Under the pieces are notes generated by a model, which was given only the letters and a program-made list of their open reading frames with translations, was not told the DNA's origin and ran no database searches. Below are positions 58,301 to 64,000 of a stretch of 64,000 bases of DNA, piece by piece. The stretch's first letter is position 1. Each line of letters starts with the position of its first letter. This stretch comes from Salvelinus alpinus (Eukaryota > Chordata > Actinopteri > Salmoniformes > Salmonidae): contig NC_092093.1 in assembly GCF_045679555.1 (NCBI RefSeq), positions 65,421,575 to 65,485,574 of the forward strand, given 5' to 3'. The translations under genes were made by a program, and so were the position numbers.

Positions 58301-61300
58301 AGCCACGGCAACCCAGTTCACCCTCTACAGCCCCCCCACCAACCTGTTCAACAGTGTGAACCTGATGGCCGAGAGATTACCTGGTGGAGCTTTGCACACC
58401 TCCGCCCATGTCCAGTCAGCTAGGGTCTACCATTCACCTACTGTGTGGGACTACTTCAGTATGGCATGTCAGGTAACATCATAACACTCCTAGTCCCTAG
58501 CCCCATCCTCTAACTAACCTCTACCATATCCCCTAACATCTAGCCCAGTGGTGGGAAAGCGTTTGGCTTGACGGCCACATAGGGATTTTTAATAGTGAAG
58601 ATATCAAAACAATAAAATAACACACATGGAATCATGTACTAACCAAAAAAGTGTTAAACAAATCAATATATATTTGGGATTTTAGATTCTTCAATCTAAA
58701 ATGTGCACCCCCACACCATCACACCTCCTCCCCCATGCTTCACGGTGGGAACCACACATGCAGAGATCGTCCGTTCACCTACCCTGCATCTCACAAAGAC
58801 ATGGCGGTTGGAACCAAAACTCTCAAATTTGGACTAATCAGACCGAAGAATAGATTTCCACCGGCCTAATATCCATTGCTCGTGTTTCTTACCCCAAGCA
58901 AGTTTCTTCTTCTTATTGCTGTCCTTCAGTAGTGGTTTCTTTGCAGCCATTCAACCATGAAGGCCTGATTCCTGCAGTCTCCTCTGAACAGTTGATGTTG
59001 AGATGTGTCTGTTACTTGAACTCTGTGAGGCATTTATTTGGGGTGCAATCTAAGGTGCAGTTAACTCTAATTAACGTATCCTCTGCAGAAGAGGTAACTC
59101 TGGGTTTTCCTTTCCTGTGGCGGTCCTCATGAGAGCCAGTTTCATCATAGCGCTTGATGGTTTTTGCGACTGCACTTGAAGAAACTTTAAAAATGTCTTG
59201 AAATTTTCCGCATTGACTGACTTTCATGTCTTAAAGTAAAGATGAACTGTTGTTTCTCTTTGCTTATTTGAGCTTTTCTTGCCATAATATGGACTTGGTC
59301 TTTTACCAAATAGGGCTATCTTCTGTATACCACCCCTACCTTGTCACAACACAACTGATTGGCTCAAACGCATTAAGAAGGAAAGAAAGTCTGCATATTA
59401 ACTTTTAACAAGGCACACCTGTTAATTGAAATGCATTCCAACACCTCATGAAGGCAAAGGGTGGCTACTTTGAATAATCTCAAATATTAAATATATTTTG
59501 ATTTGTTTAACACTTTTTTGGTTACTACATGATTCCATATGTGTTATTTCATCGTTTTGATGTCTTCACTATTATTCTATAATGTAGAAAATACTAAAAA
59601 TAAAGAAAAATCCTTGGATGAGTAGGGTTGTCTAAACTTTTGACTGGTACTGTATATTATGTGTTTACTCAAACCTCCTGCGGCCCAAATTGAATGGGCT
59701 CACGGGCAGGAGTTTTCCCACCCCTGATCTCTTCCCTCCACGACAACCCCCCACATTCAGTCAGATAGGGTCTGGTCTTCCATCCACTGTCACACAGGAC
59801 TACTAGCAATAAGCAGTGAGAAATGAACTGTGAGCAGTGAATTGTGAGCTGAGCTAGAACAAAGGCCCATTCTATTAGTCTTATCTCAGACATGAAGGCC
59901 AATGATATCTGAAGGTGAATATGAGCTGTAGCTTTGTTTGCCTTCATCTCTCCTCTCCAGCTCATTTTCCTCCTCGTCTCTCTGGTCCAGCTCGTCCTCC
60001 AGATCTGTTCTGCTGGAGAGAAAGGCATGCTGGGATACTTGAGAGACCCCCAGAGTTGGCTCCAGGTGAGAGAGAACCCCCTCCCTTCTCTCATACAGTA
60101 TATACAGCAATACATTCTCTGTAAATCTGGGTTTGCTCACTGTAGTTGTCTGAGTTCTCTTTTTATCGTTTGATTGTGATCAAGCTAGCCTCTTCATACT
60201 CAGTCCTAAGCAAACCACACTGAACTTTATACCCTACAAACATTTCTCTCAGTAGAAATTTCTTTCTGTTTGTTTAGTAATAATAGGTCAGTTTGCCCTT
60301 CTCTCTGTCTCCCTCCAGGTCAGTATACTCCTGGTAACCCTTCTCTCTGTCTCGATCCAGGCCAGTATACTCCTGGTAACCCTTCTCTCTGTCTCCCTCC
60401 AGGCCAGTATACTCCTGGTAACCCTTCTCTCTGTCTCCCTCCAGGCCAGTATACTCCTGGTAACCCTTCTCTCTGTCTCCCTCCAGGTCAGTATACTCCT
60501 GGTAACACTTCTCTCTGTCTCCATCCAGGTCAGTATACTCCTGGTAACCCTTCTCTCTGTCTCCCTCCTGGCCAGTATACTCCTGGTAACCCTTCTCTCT
60601 GTCTCCCTCCAGGTCAGTATACTCCTGGTAACCCTTCTCTCTGTCTCCCTCCAGGTCAGTATACTCCTGGTAACCCTTCTCTCTGTCTCCCTCCAGGTCA
60701 GTATACTCCTGGTAACCCTTCTCTCTGTCTCCCTCCAGGCCAGTATACTCCTGGTAACCCTTCTCTCTGTCTCCTTCCAGGTCAGTATACTCCTGGTAAC
60801 ACCTCTCATTCTCCCTCCAGGTCAGTATACTCCTGGTAACACCTCTCTGTCTCCCTCCAGGTCAGTATACTCCTGGTAACCCTTCTCTCTGTCTCCCTCC
60901 AGGCCAGTATACTCCTGGTAACACCTCTCTCTGTCTCCCTCCAGGTCAGTATACTCCTGGTAACACCTCTCTGTCTCCCTCCAGGTCAGTATACTCCTGG
61001 TAACCCTTCTCTCTGTCTCCCTCCAGGTCAGTATACTCCTGGTAACCCTTCTCTCTGTCTCCCTCCAGGTCAGTATACTCCTGGTAACACCTCTCTGTCT
61101 CCCTCCAGGTCAGTATACTCCTGGTAACCCTTCTCTCTGTCTCCCTCCAGGTCAGTATACTCCTGGTAACCCTTCTCTCTGTCTCCCTCCAGGCCAGTAT
61201 ACTCCTGGTAACCCTTCTCTCTGTCTCCCTCCAGGTCAGTATACTCCTGGTAACACCTCTCTGTCTCCCTCCAGGTCAGTATACTCCTGGTAACCCTGGT

Positions 61301-64000
61301 GTACTACATCTACTACATCTATCAGTCCATTCTGACTCTGGAGGTCGTTGACCTGCTGCAGCGACACGACTTCAGGACGCATGTGGATGTCAGCTTACTG
61401 TCTACCTGGGAACAGGTGAGAATGGGAGAGAGTGAGGTGTGTGTGTGTGTATGATGATGATGATGATGATGTTGATGAGGCCTCTGTATCTCCAGCACAC
61501 CCATACACTGCGTGGCATACTGCTCTTCCTCCTGGTGGTGCGGTGTATGTGTTTGTCGGGGGTTAACAGAACCATGGCCGCCTCAGTGACTCTACTCAGA
61601 CTCGCCTTCTCCAGACTCCTCTGGCCAATGGTAAACAACCCACAGACACAGCACCTTCTACCTTAACTACAAACAGTCCGCATGGAAACTATTTAAAATA
61701 TAATAATCCTAATTTAAATGTTTTTTTTAAAAGAAGTTTCAAGTAACAGTTCAGTAGTACAGTTCAGTACTTCAGGTAAAAGTGAATTGGTTAAAATTCA
61801 AGAGGTCATTATGTTTCTAGAGTGTGTGCTTATGTTTGTACCGTTTCTATTCTCTCCCCAGCTGTCAGGAGTTGTCCTGTTGGTGGCTCTGTCCTCTGTG
61901 GGAAACCTGCTGCTCCTGAGAAGGTCCTGGGGGTCCAGCTCCCTGCCCCACTCCGTCTTCACACTCCTGTCTCTCTCCAGGGGCCAACTGGGCTCCAGGG
62001 CCCCCTCCCTGCCCATGGCCTCTCAGCCCCACCAGCTCCACAGCCCCAACAGCCTGTCTTTGTCTTTCTACCATGGAGCTCTCTGTCTCACCCTCACTGT
62101 GGCCTGGACAGCAGTGGTACTCATTAAACCTTTTGAAACACTTTTTATAATACTGTTTTTGTCAGGTGTGTGCGTACTGGTAGCGAAGTCAGGTGCAGGA
62201 GAGCAGAGATTTGTGAACAGGCGCACACATTATTGAGGCAAAAGTGCAAAACGCGCAAAAACAGTCACAATAATTATGTTTAACAATAAACATCTTTGTG
62301 AAATACCACGGGAAAAACAAACCAGTCTGGCGCGTCAACAACAAACACGTAACACAAACAATCTTACACAAAGACATGGGGAACAGAGGAACAAATACAT
62401 GTAGATTGATTGGGGAATGAAAACCAGGTGTGCAGGGACAAGACAAAACAAATTGATACATGAAAAATGGAGCGGCGATGGCTAGAAAGCCGGTGACGTC
62501 GACCGCCGAACGCCGCACGAACAAGGAGAGGAGCCGACTTCGGCGGAAGTCGTGACAGTTTTGAAACACTTTTTATAATACTGTTTTTAAACATTTGTGT
62601 TTGATAAAATCCTTGACATAAATCAACTCGTTTCCCAGGCGATCCAGAGACAACAAACATACACGTAGTCTACCCTACAGTACTGTGTGTATACATCACC
62701 CTGTACTTTGTTGTTGCTTTATCCAGCCCTAGCAAGCTACATCAGTCTGCTGTAAACCCTCTGCTCCTGTCTGTTTGTCTGTCTCTAGTTGATTGGAATC
62801 GTCTCCTCGTTAGTGAGAGCTGCTAAACTAGCTGGTAGGAGGAGGAGCCTACTGACTCTCTGTGACGTGGTTGGCTACGTCAGGGACCGGGCGGCTGTGC
62901 TCATTGGCCAACGCAGACAGAGATGGACAGATAGCCATGCCCACAGGAGAGTGAGTGACCTTTGACGTCCATGCTAATGTCTGAAAGATAGTTTTGAAGA
63001 TAGGACTGCTTTGCTTTGACTGTCAATGAAAGCAGAGAATAACCTTGTGGTTTAGATTGAGGTATGGAAGGGGTTAACTGGCTGATATATTTTTTTTCTC
63101 CTCAGAGTTTTTACCTGGAGGAATTTGAGTGCCTGGTGGATGAGCTGCAGTTTAGACTAAATGCCTTCTCTAACAGTCTGCACCACACCCTACCTCCTAA
63201 AGATATCTTCTTCCCCACCCAGAGCCCGTCCAGCCTGGCTTCACAGGTGGGCACACCTGGGTGTCTCACCCACACTGTCTGAACCAACCTGCCAGTGTAT
63301 ATATGATTTAGGCATAACCTTTGAATATGTAAGCCTCTGTGAAGCAATCTAGGTTGAGTTACTTAGACATGTCCCACTTTCAATTTGAACTGGCCACCAT
63401 CTCATGAGCTGTCTCTGACTCCAGCACAGTTTTAAGGGTGTGCGTTTCTTTTGTAGCGCTCTGCTGCCAGTGAAACAGCACACATGACTGAAGAGACACT
63501 TCTCAATGACCCCCCTGACATCACCAATCTCCCACTGACCTCCAGGGAACACTCACCTGACGCACACCACTACAGGTAAAACCACAACTAAATATAATTC
63601 ACATCAAAAACAGCATGAGCCTGCCATAGAATGGCAGAGGTGATTCACTGAACTATGTTCGCCCAGTGACTACTTGATTATTTGAGTTTATGTTTAGGCT
63701 TTAGCTCAGTTAGCTAGCATAGCCCTAAGTCACTCAGATGGCCTGGGTTGTTAACCAGTTGTTTTTATTTCCATCCCAGGTCTCAGCTTGAGTTGGAGAC
63801 CCTCCACCATCTGCAGCAGTCAGGCCAGAGGAGGCAGACCCCAGCCCCAGCTGGGGGACTCTCAAGTAGGGTAGGGACATCCGGCAGTCCCCTGCATTGT
63901 GGAGCACCAGGGAGGAACTCCCGAGAGCACCCATCAGACAGAAACCTCCAGAGCTCCACCTCCATAGGGGGGCCAAGCTACCTCTCCTCCCCAGATTCGG
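24389..64000 (+). CDS. pkd1l1: Polycystin-1-like protein (best match PKD1L1), 62 exons, runs off the right edge
   Basis: This is a giant polycystin-1-family membrane protein. In fish and mammals PKD1L1 pairs with PKD2 in nodal or Kupffer's-vesicle cilia to read left-right flow. I traced 62 exons from an ATG at 24389 to the window end, about 11.4 kb of coding sequence (roughly 3,800 codons). Every junction is GT..AG and every phase matches, so the gene looks intact. Domain order: signal peptide, WSC, Asn/His-rich segment, several PKD domains, REJ with Ser/Thr/Pro insert, GAIN/GPS (cleavage motif HLS), TM1, PLAT, TM2-5, TM6, TOP domain, TM7-11, cytoplasmic tail. WSC follows the signal peptide directly. 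The absence of leucine-rich repeats and of a C-type lectin domain argues against pkd1 itself. It is longer than human PKD1L1 (about 2,850 aa), mainly through low-complexity inserts. Family membership is certain; the paralogue is likely. Confidence 0.75.
26061..28272 (+). CDS. pkd1l1: pkd1l1 exons 5-8: first PKD-like domains and Asn/His-rich segment
   Basis: Exons: 26061-26222, 26304-26641, 26743-26829 and 26988-28272 (1,285 nt, the largest in the gene). PKD-like folds are shown by [20 protein letters not shown] (exon 7) and [16 protein letters not shown] (exon 8). Exon 6 carries a run of acidic residues ([13 protein letters not shown]). Exon 8 holds a tandemly duplicated 25-aa block rich in Asn, His and Asp, with many N-x-S/T sequons, suggesting a heavily glycosylated linker. 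The donor at 28273 (gtaagg) was chosen over 28266 because only it keeps phase with exon 9. Confidence 0.78.
27165..27329 (+). repeat. pkd1l1: 75-bp tandem duplication inside pkd1l1 exon 8
   Basis: Two identical 75-bp units (27165-27239, 27240-27314) encode [17 protein letters not shown]..., followed by the beginning of a third ([11 protein letters not shown]). The unit is 25 codons, so the frame is kept. Confidence 0.95.
28398..28833. repeat. 32-bp minisatellite in pkd1l1 intron 8 (about 14 copies)
   Basis: The unit is gactggggcagagtaacatt followed by agaaactgccaa. There are about 13.6 copies with a few point variants (gggaca for gggGca; gctaag for gccaag). It does not overlap the exon 8 junction. 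Confidence 0.95.
29036..30428. repeat. 35-bp minisatellite in pkd1l1 intron 8 (about 40 copies)
   Basis: The unit is ctgtcctctctaacatggtc followed by atctagtaactaccc. There are about 40 near-identical copies ending 30 bases before exon 9. Each unit contains a pyrimidine tract, a ctaac branch-point-like motif and an AG about 14 bases later, so each resembles a weak 3' splice site. Confidence 0.97.
30458..32998 (+). CDS. pkd1l1: pkd1l1 exons 9-15: PKD-domain cluster
   Basis: Exons: 30458-30650, 30863-31218, 31361-31585, 31906-32025, 32139-32307, 32462-32701 and 32866-32998. PKD (Ig-like beta-sandwich) domains are marked by their core motifs: [25 protein letters not shown] and SYFWSFGDG. Each is followed about 35 residues on by a strand such as [13 protein letters not shown] or [15 protein letters not shown]. 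There are at least four GD-type copies here plus more divergent ones upstream. Human PKD1L1 is usually annotated with two, so the fish protein has either more copies or better preserved ones. Confidence 0.78.
33108..43569 (+). CDS. pkd1l1: pkd1l1 exons 16-30: REJ region with a mucin-like insert
   Basis: Exons: 33108-33311, 33460-33641, 33818-34021, 38820-38983, 39231-39755, 39872-40075, 40165-40227, 40348-40431, 41522-41587, 41697-41882, 42050-42127, 42304-42446, 42532-42652, 43069-43192 and 43377-43569. The REJ (receptor for egg jelly) module starts [19 protein letters not shown] and includes [20 protein letters not shown]. Exons 20-25 encode a Ser/Thr/Pro-rich, then acidic Gly/Pro/Asp-rich insert ([48 protein letters not shown]), likely O-glycosylated. 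REJ-like sequence resumes in exon 26 ([16 protein letters not shown]). Intron 18 is 4.8 kb and filled with a LINE. Confidence 0.75.
34219..34256. repeat. (TC)n microsatellite
   Basis: A TC run in pkd1l1 intron 18, ending with ctcgctcgg. Confidence 0.9.
34573..34790 (+). mobile_element. SmaI-type salmonid SINE in pkd1l1 intron 18
   Basis: The head has a tRNA-like A box (tggcgtagaggtctaagg) and B box (gattcgattcc). The body reads cacaattggcccagtgtcgt and the end is aacaatttgttcttaactga plus an A run. Confidence 0.85.
34800..38350 (-). mobile_element. LINE (non-LTR retrotransposon), minus strand, broken and interrupted
   Basis: Read on the minus strand from about 38350: an APE-type endonuclease piece (37785-37537: [26 protein letters not shown]), then reverse transcriptase in two pieces. 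The piece at 36532-36167 has [15 protein letters not shown] and [16 protein letters not shown]. The piece at 36194-35418 has [15 protein letters not shown] and [16 protein letters not shown]. The YADD-type motif survives only in a shifted frame as [11 protein letters not shown] (about 35780). A C-terminal CCHC-like segment ([19 protein letters not shown]) lies at about 34950-35010. Frameshifts and a Tc1 insertion make it dead. Confidence 0.85.
36657..37505 (-). mobile_element. Truncated Tc1-like element nested in the LINE
   Basis: The minus strand gives a transposase N-terminal half: [14 protein letters not shown]-like sequence near 37115-37075, then [20 protein letters not shown] and [20 protein letters not shown]. 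The terminal repeat lies at about 37300-37505 (gtctgaatacttatgtaaat ... ggggtattgtgtgtagat). The catalytic C-terminal half is missing, cut at the LINE junction near 36660. Confidence 0.75.
38540..38819 (+). repeat. 280-base (TC)n-rich tract running into the exon 19 acceptor
   Basis: An almost unbroken pyrimidine stretch (TC repeats with interspersed tat, ttt, gtc) that ends tctctctag directly at exon 19. It acts as an extreme polypyrimidine tract for the splice site. Confidence 0.92.
40436..41411. mobile_element. Dispersed salmonid repeat with a nested LTR-like fragment
   Basis: The outer repeat starts atcaaatcaaatgtatttat and aagcccttcttacatcagct, and resumes after the nested piece at about 41155 (aggccaggtagtcctgaggc) up to ggaggctgagacaggagggg. 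The nested piece at about 40860-41150 (gtcaggcgcaggacagcaga ... gatggctagaaggccggtga) is related to the element at 62160-62557. No coding capacity. The outer family is unnamed here. Confidence 0.65.
41205..41266. repeat. (GAAA)n microsatellite
   Basis: A pure gaaa tetranucleotide run inside the dispersed repeat in pkd1l1 intron 23. Confidence 0.92.
43659..48320 (+). CDS. pkd1l1: pkd1l1 exons 31-39: GAIN domain and GPS
   Basis: Exons: 43659-43715, 43922-44200, 44339-44599, 44685-44798, 44900-45051, 45151-45251, 45505-45565, 47458-47595 and 48234-48320. This is the autoproteolysis-inducing module ahead of TM1. The GPS reads [15 protein letters not shown], then [14 protein letters not shown]: the Trp and Cys framework is present and the cleavage tripeptide is HLS (family form H-L/I-S/T), so self-cleavage between L and S is predicted. 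Oddities: exon 32 has a duplicated decoy acceptor, exon 35 begins with a perfect donor motif GTAAGT, and the exon 38 acceptor abuts a Tc1 terminal repeat. Confidence 0.8.
43785..43978 (+). repeat. pkd1l1: 99-bp duplication of the pkd1l1 exon 32 acceptor and exon start
   Basis: The sequence around the true acceptor (gctgttgtcccag|gtatcg, exon at 43922) has an upstream copy (gttgttgtcccag|gtattg, at 43823). The copies are exactly 99 bases apart and similar from tatgtattaacagtgtg through about 40 exon bases. Used as an exon start, the upstream copy reads [14 protein letters not shown] and then a stop, so it is a decoy. Confidence 0.88.
45603..45860 (-). mobile_element. L2-type LINE fragment, minus strand
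   Basis: Matches the reverse-transcriptase part of the LINE at 55690-57510 (agtcgtgggtgaacagggag; cttgatgatgagcttggagg; gagccgtagtcaatgaatag). On the minus strand it reads [20 protein letters not shown]-like sequence. Truncated and frameshifted. Confidence 0.75.
45864..47450 (-). mobile_element. Nearly complete Tc1 transposon in pkd1l1 intron 37
   Basis: 1,587 bp bounded by CAGTGGGGAG / CTCCCCACTG inverted ends, with TA target duplications at 45862-45863 and 47451-47452. Long terminal inverted repeats cover about 200 bp on each side; the right one lacks about 15 bases present in the left near gagagacggaatctaaaac. The transposase is on the minus strand. The right end lies 7 bases from exon 38. 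Confidence 0.92.
46079..47097 (-). pseudogene. Tc1 transposase with one frame break
   Basis: N-terminal part 47097-46411: [20 protein letters not shown], with paired helix-turn-helix DNA-binding region and the first catalytic D in [13 protein letters not shown]-terminal part 46453-46079: [20 protein letters not shown] (second D) and [14 protein letters not shown] (E, DD34E). The two frames meet near 46455-46470, where a short deletion after EGRM shifts the frame. Otherwise no stops are seen, making this the youngest-looking transposase in the window. Confidence 0.9.
47665..48160. repeat. Two adjacent units of a telomere-like (CCTAA-rich) repeat with inverted ends
   Basis: Unit 1 (about 47665-47945) opens gttcttctatcctagtgggg and closes with the inverse gggatagaagaacc. 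Unit 2 (about 47957-48158) opens gttcttctattctcgtgggg and closes ccccaccaggaaagaagaac. The cores are degenerate ccctaaccctaaccc-type sequence. They sit between (AC)n microsatellites in intron 38. Confidence 0.75.
48501..51713 (+). CDS. pkd1l1: pkd1l1 exons 40-42: TM1 and PLAT domain
   Basis: Exons: 48501-48708, 51176-51282 and 51494-51713. TM1 is [20 protein letters not shown]. The intracellular PLAT/LH2 domain follows: [54 protein letters not shown] and [14 protein letters not shown], matching the beta-sandwich signature of polycystin-1 family PLAT domains. PLAT domains bind lipids and mediate trafficking in this family. Intron 40 is 2.5 kb and contains an antisense C1q-like pseudogene. Confidence 0.82.
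49074..50290 (-). pseudogene. C1q-like gene remnant, antisense in pkd1l1 intron 40
   Basis: On the minus strand, exon-like blocks with good splice sites occur in order. 50290-50196: [19 protein letters not shown]. 50107-49977: [20 protein letters not shown]..., a coiled coil. 49834-49750: [20 protein letters not shown] plus NTDSPLV, the start of a C1q domain, ending in a stop. After an interrupting repeat, 49147-49074 gives [20 protein letters not shown] and then a stop. This is the layout of fish soluble C1q-domain genes (leader, coiled coil, C1q). The middle of the C1q domain is lost and the end is truncated, so I call it a pseudogene. Confidence 0.8.
49325..49745 (+). mobile_element. SINE-like dispersed repeat inserted in the C1q-like remnant
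   Basis: It contains gggtgccgtctttcggatgg, gacgttaaacggatgtcctg and ctctgtgatcactaaagatc. It ends gtaaatgagaatgtgttctc followed by an A-rich tail, like salmonid SINE 3' ends. A second fragment of the same family lies at 50722-50860. Confidence 0.65.
50722..50860 (+). repeat. Fragment of the same dispersed repeat with a local 22-bp expansion
   Basis: The unit gggacgttaaacgggtgtcc plus t occurs about four times in tandem. It then continues as ctctgtgatcactaaagatc, as in the full copy at 49325-49745, where this unit is single. Confidence 0.85.
51839..52160. repeat. Telomere-like repeat and (AC)n microsatellite in pkd1l1 intron 42
   Basis: Degenerate ccctaaacctaacccttac-type sequence (51855-51945), then a gaggactt...ggtactcacaag hairpin-like piece related to 47665-48160, then about 45 AC dinucleotides (52068-52159). 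Confidence 0.8.
52338..54223 (+). CDS. pkd1l1: pkd1l1 exons 43-48: TM2 to TM5
   Basis: Exons: 52338-52511, 52595-52781, 53002-53096, 53239-53612, 53766-53850 and 54026-54223. TM2: [21 protein letters not shown]3: [21 protein letters not shown] cytoplasmic loop follows (exons 45-46, Asn/Ser-rich, [19 protein letters not shown]). TM4: [22 protein letters not shown]5: [20 protein letters not shown], then [14 protein letters not shown]. Exon 43 also carries [20 protein letters not shown], the conserved stretch before TM2 in polycystins. Exon 44's donor is followed within about 8 bases by an (AC)n tract. Confidence 0.82.
52788..52871. repeat. (AC)n microsatellite just after the pkd1l1 exon 44 donor
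   Basis: About 42 AC repeats starting 8 bases into intron 44. Confidence 0.95.
54326..58472 (+). CDS. pkd1l1: pkd1l1 exons 49-54: TM6 and extracellular TOP (polycystin) domain
   Basis: Exons: 54326-54444, 54940-55050, 55169-55292, 55436-55519, 57714-57877 and 58238-58472. Exon 49 is a basic cytoplasmic linker ([17 protein letters not shown]). Exon 50 is TM6 ([20 protein letters not shown]). Exons 50-54 form the polycystin TOP domain: [60 protein letters not shown] and [20 protein letters not shown]. This corresponds to the S1-S2 extracellular domain shared with PKD2 channels. The acceptor of exon 50 is the last of 11 tandem copies. Confidence 0.82.
54502..54960 (+). repeat. pkd1l1: 43-bp minisatellite made of the pkd1l1 exon 50 acceptor and exon start (11 copies)
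   Basis: The unit is ggagatggcagtgtgtttct plus gacccagtctgttccctcc and atag. Exon-like starts occur at 54510 and every 43 bp to 54940, the true exon (exactly 10 x 43). Each carries tgttccctccatag|ggagatggca. In decoy copies the exon frame reads REMAVCF then TGA. Only the last copy reads on ([10 protein letters not shown]). The long minus-strand open frames here are periodic shadows. Confidence 0.96.
55690..57510 (-). mobile_element. L2-type LINE, minus strand, 5'-truncated, with a nested insert
   Basis: Minus-strand reverse transcriptase: [40 protein letters not shown] and [20 protein letters not shown] (57043-56741), then [20 protein letters not shown] (about 56620-56560, the YADD-type catalytic motif as FADD). 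A 3' UTR-like region runs down to about 55690. Frameshifts break the frame. A piece at 57086-57446 is a separate insertion; LINE sequence resumes at 57450. Confidence 0.85.
57086..57445. mobile_element. Insertion nested in the LINE
   Basis: Flanked by catttagcag (57076-57085) and catttagaca (57446-57455), an imperfect target duplication. It contains ggttgcatgttcgaatacag, which resembles a tRNA-derived B box, and Ala/Thr-rich ccttaaccctt-type sequence. It is possibly an old SINE. Confidence 0.55.
57975..58138 (+). mobile_element. 5'-truncated SmaI-type SINE
   Basis: Lacks the tRNA-like head. Reads cacaattggcccagcgtcgt, then aagaatttgttcttaactga, cttgcctagttaaataaagg and a T/A tail. Lies in pkd1l1 intron 53. 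Confidence 0.85.
58590..59658 (-). mobile_element. Internally deleted Tc1-like element, minus strand
   Basis: The terminal repeats are inverted: agtgaagatatcaaaacaat at about 58598 and attgtttaacacttttttgg to cttttgactggtactgta at about 59500-59655. The minus strand carries the transposase N-terminal region (59227-59012: [32 protein letters not shown]). Most of the catalytic half is deleted near 58700. Same family as 4274-5572. Confidence 0.75.
59961..62950 (+). CDS. pkd1l1: pkd1l1 exons 55-59: TM7 to TM11 (channel-like core)
   Basis: Exons: 59961-60065, 61275-61415, 61496-61630, 61862-62116 and 62789-62950. TM7: [20 protein letters not shown]8: [20 protein letters not shown]9: [22 protein letters not shown]10: [19 protein letters not shown]. 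The pore-loop-like segment and TM11 read [20 protein letters not shown] and [17 protein letters not shown]. These correspond to S2-S6 of the polycystin channel fold. As in other polycystin-1 family members the pore segment is not that of a typical cation channel. Exon 56's acceptor is the last of about 24 tandem copies. Confidence 0.82.
60305..61294 (+). repeat. pkd1l1: 42/40-bp minisatellite made of the pkd1l1 exon 56 acceptor and exon start (about 24 copies)
   Basis: The unit is gtcagtatactcctggtaac plus ccttctctctgtctccctcc and ag (42 bp). Several 40-bp variants have aacacctctctg. Each carries ctccctccag|GTCAGTATACTCCTG, identical to the first 15 bases of exon 56 (VSILL). Copies begin at 60319, and the final one at 61275 is the true exon. 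In 42-bp units the exon frame stays open ([14 protein letters not shown], 14 codons per unit); each 40-bp unit shifts it. Some copies have gatccag or cctcctgg and thus a weakened acceptor. Confidence 0.95.
62131..62588. mobile_element. LTR-like element between 30-bp direct repeats
   Basis: The element at 62160-62557 begins TGTCAGG and ends GTGACA (TG...CA, inverted TGTCA/TGACA), flanked by gtttt on both sides (62155-62159, 62558-62562). The surrounding 30 bases (62131-62160 and 62559-62588) are identical. It contains gatggctagaaagccggtga, shared with the nested piece at 40860-41150. No open frame. A solo LTR is the likeliest reading. Confidence 0.65.
63106..64000 (+). CDS. pkd1l1: pkd1l1 exons 60-62: cytoplasmic C-terminal tail (incomplete)
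   Basis: Exons: 63106-63246, 63457-63575 and 63780 to the window edge. Exon 60 ([20 protein letters not shown]) has the amphipathic heptad look of the coiled-coil-forming region after TM11 in polycystins. Exons 61-62 are Ser/Pro/Gly-rich ([40 protein letters not shown]). No stop is reached at 64000, so the gene continues. Confidence 0.78.

Noticed and set aside
60270-60839. Proline/glycine-rich repeat protein ([14 protein letters not shown]) on the + strand and its minus counterpart
   Set aside because: These are other frames of the exon 56 acceptor array; the pkd1l1 frame reads VSILL instead.
24389-64000. Calling the gene pkd1
   Set aside because: There are no leucine-rich repeats before WSC, no C-type lectin or LDL-A module, and the mucin-like insert in REJ is unlike PKD1; pkd1l1 fits better, although only a phylogeny would settle it.

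Overview
The window is vertebrate nuclear DNA, almost certainly from a salmonid fish. The evidence is spliced genes with GT..AG introns, long (AC)n and (TC)n microsatellites, many decayed Tc1-like transposons, and tRNA-derived SINEs ending in the tail typical of salmonid HpaI/SmaI-type elements (19630, 34573, 57975). All three protein genes lie on the + strand: the 3' end of bmi1 (1-1967), a complete spag6 (14694-18626, 11 exons, 507 aa), and a very large polycystin-1-like gene, best matched to pkd1l1 (24389 to beyond 64000). I could trace 62 exons of the latter, about 3,800 codons, with all splice phases agreeing and no frameshift.

Layout. 1-2866: last three bmi1 exons and 3' UTR. 2867-14533: intergenic DNA full of Tc1 remnants, a MITE and LINE/SINE pieces. 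14534-19075: spag6 with a ciliary X-box-like site upstream. 19076-24388: SINEs, a long microsatellite and a Tc1-like element split by SINE insertions. 24389-64000: pkd1l1, with signal peptide, WSC domain, Asn/His-rich segment, PKD repeats, REJ region with a mucin-like Ser/Thr/Pro insert, GAIN/GPS, TM1, PLAT, TM2-TM11 with a polycystin extracellular (TOP) domain, and the start of the cytoplasmic tail. Introns carry LINEs, Tc1 elements, minisatellites and an antisense C1q-like pseudogene.

The genes do not form one pathway. bmi1 encodes a PRC1 RING-type subunit. spag6 (axonemal central pair) and pkd1l1 (ciliary left-right sensor in fish) are both cilium genes. Next to each other they make a ciliary gene pair beside bmi1.

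The most unusual feature is a recurring pattern: tandem arrays whose repeat unit is a splice junction of the host gene. A 51-bp unit copies the bmi1 exon end plus its donor 20 times, with every copy in frame. spag6 exon 7 has about 10 donor copies. pkd1l1 exon 50 has 11 acceptor copies (43 bp) and exon 56 about 24 (42 or 40 bp). pkd1l1 exon 32 has an acceptor duplicated once (99 bp). In addition, a Tc1 terminal repeat appears to supply the polypyrimidine tract of pkd1l1 exon 38.
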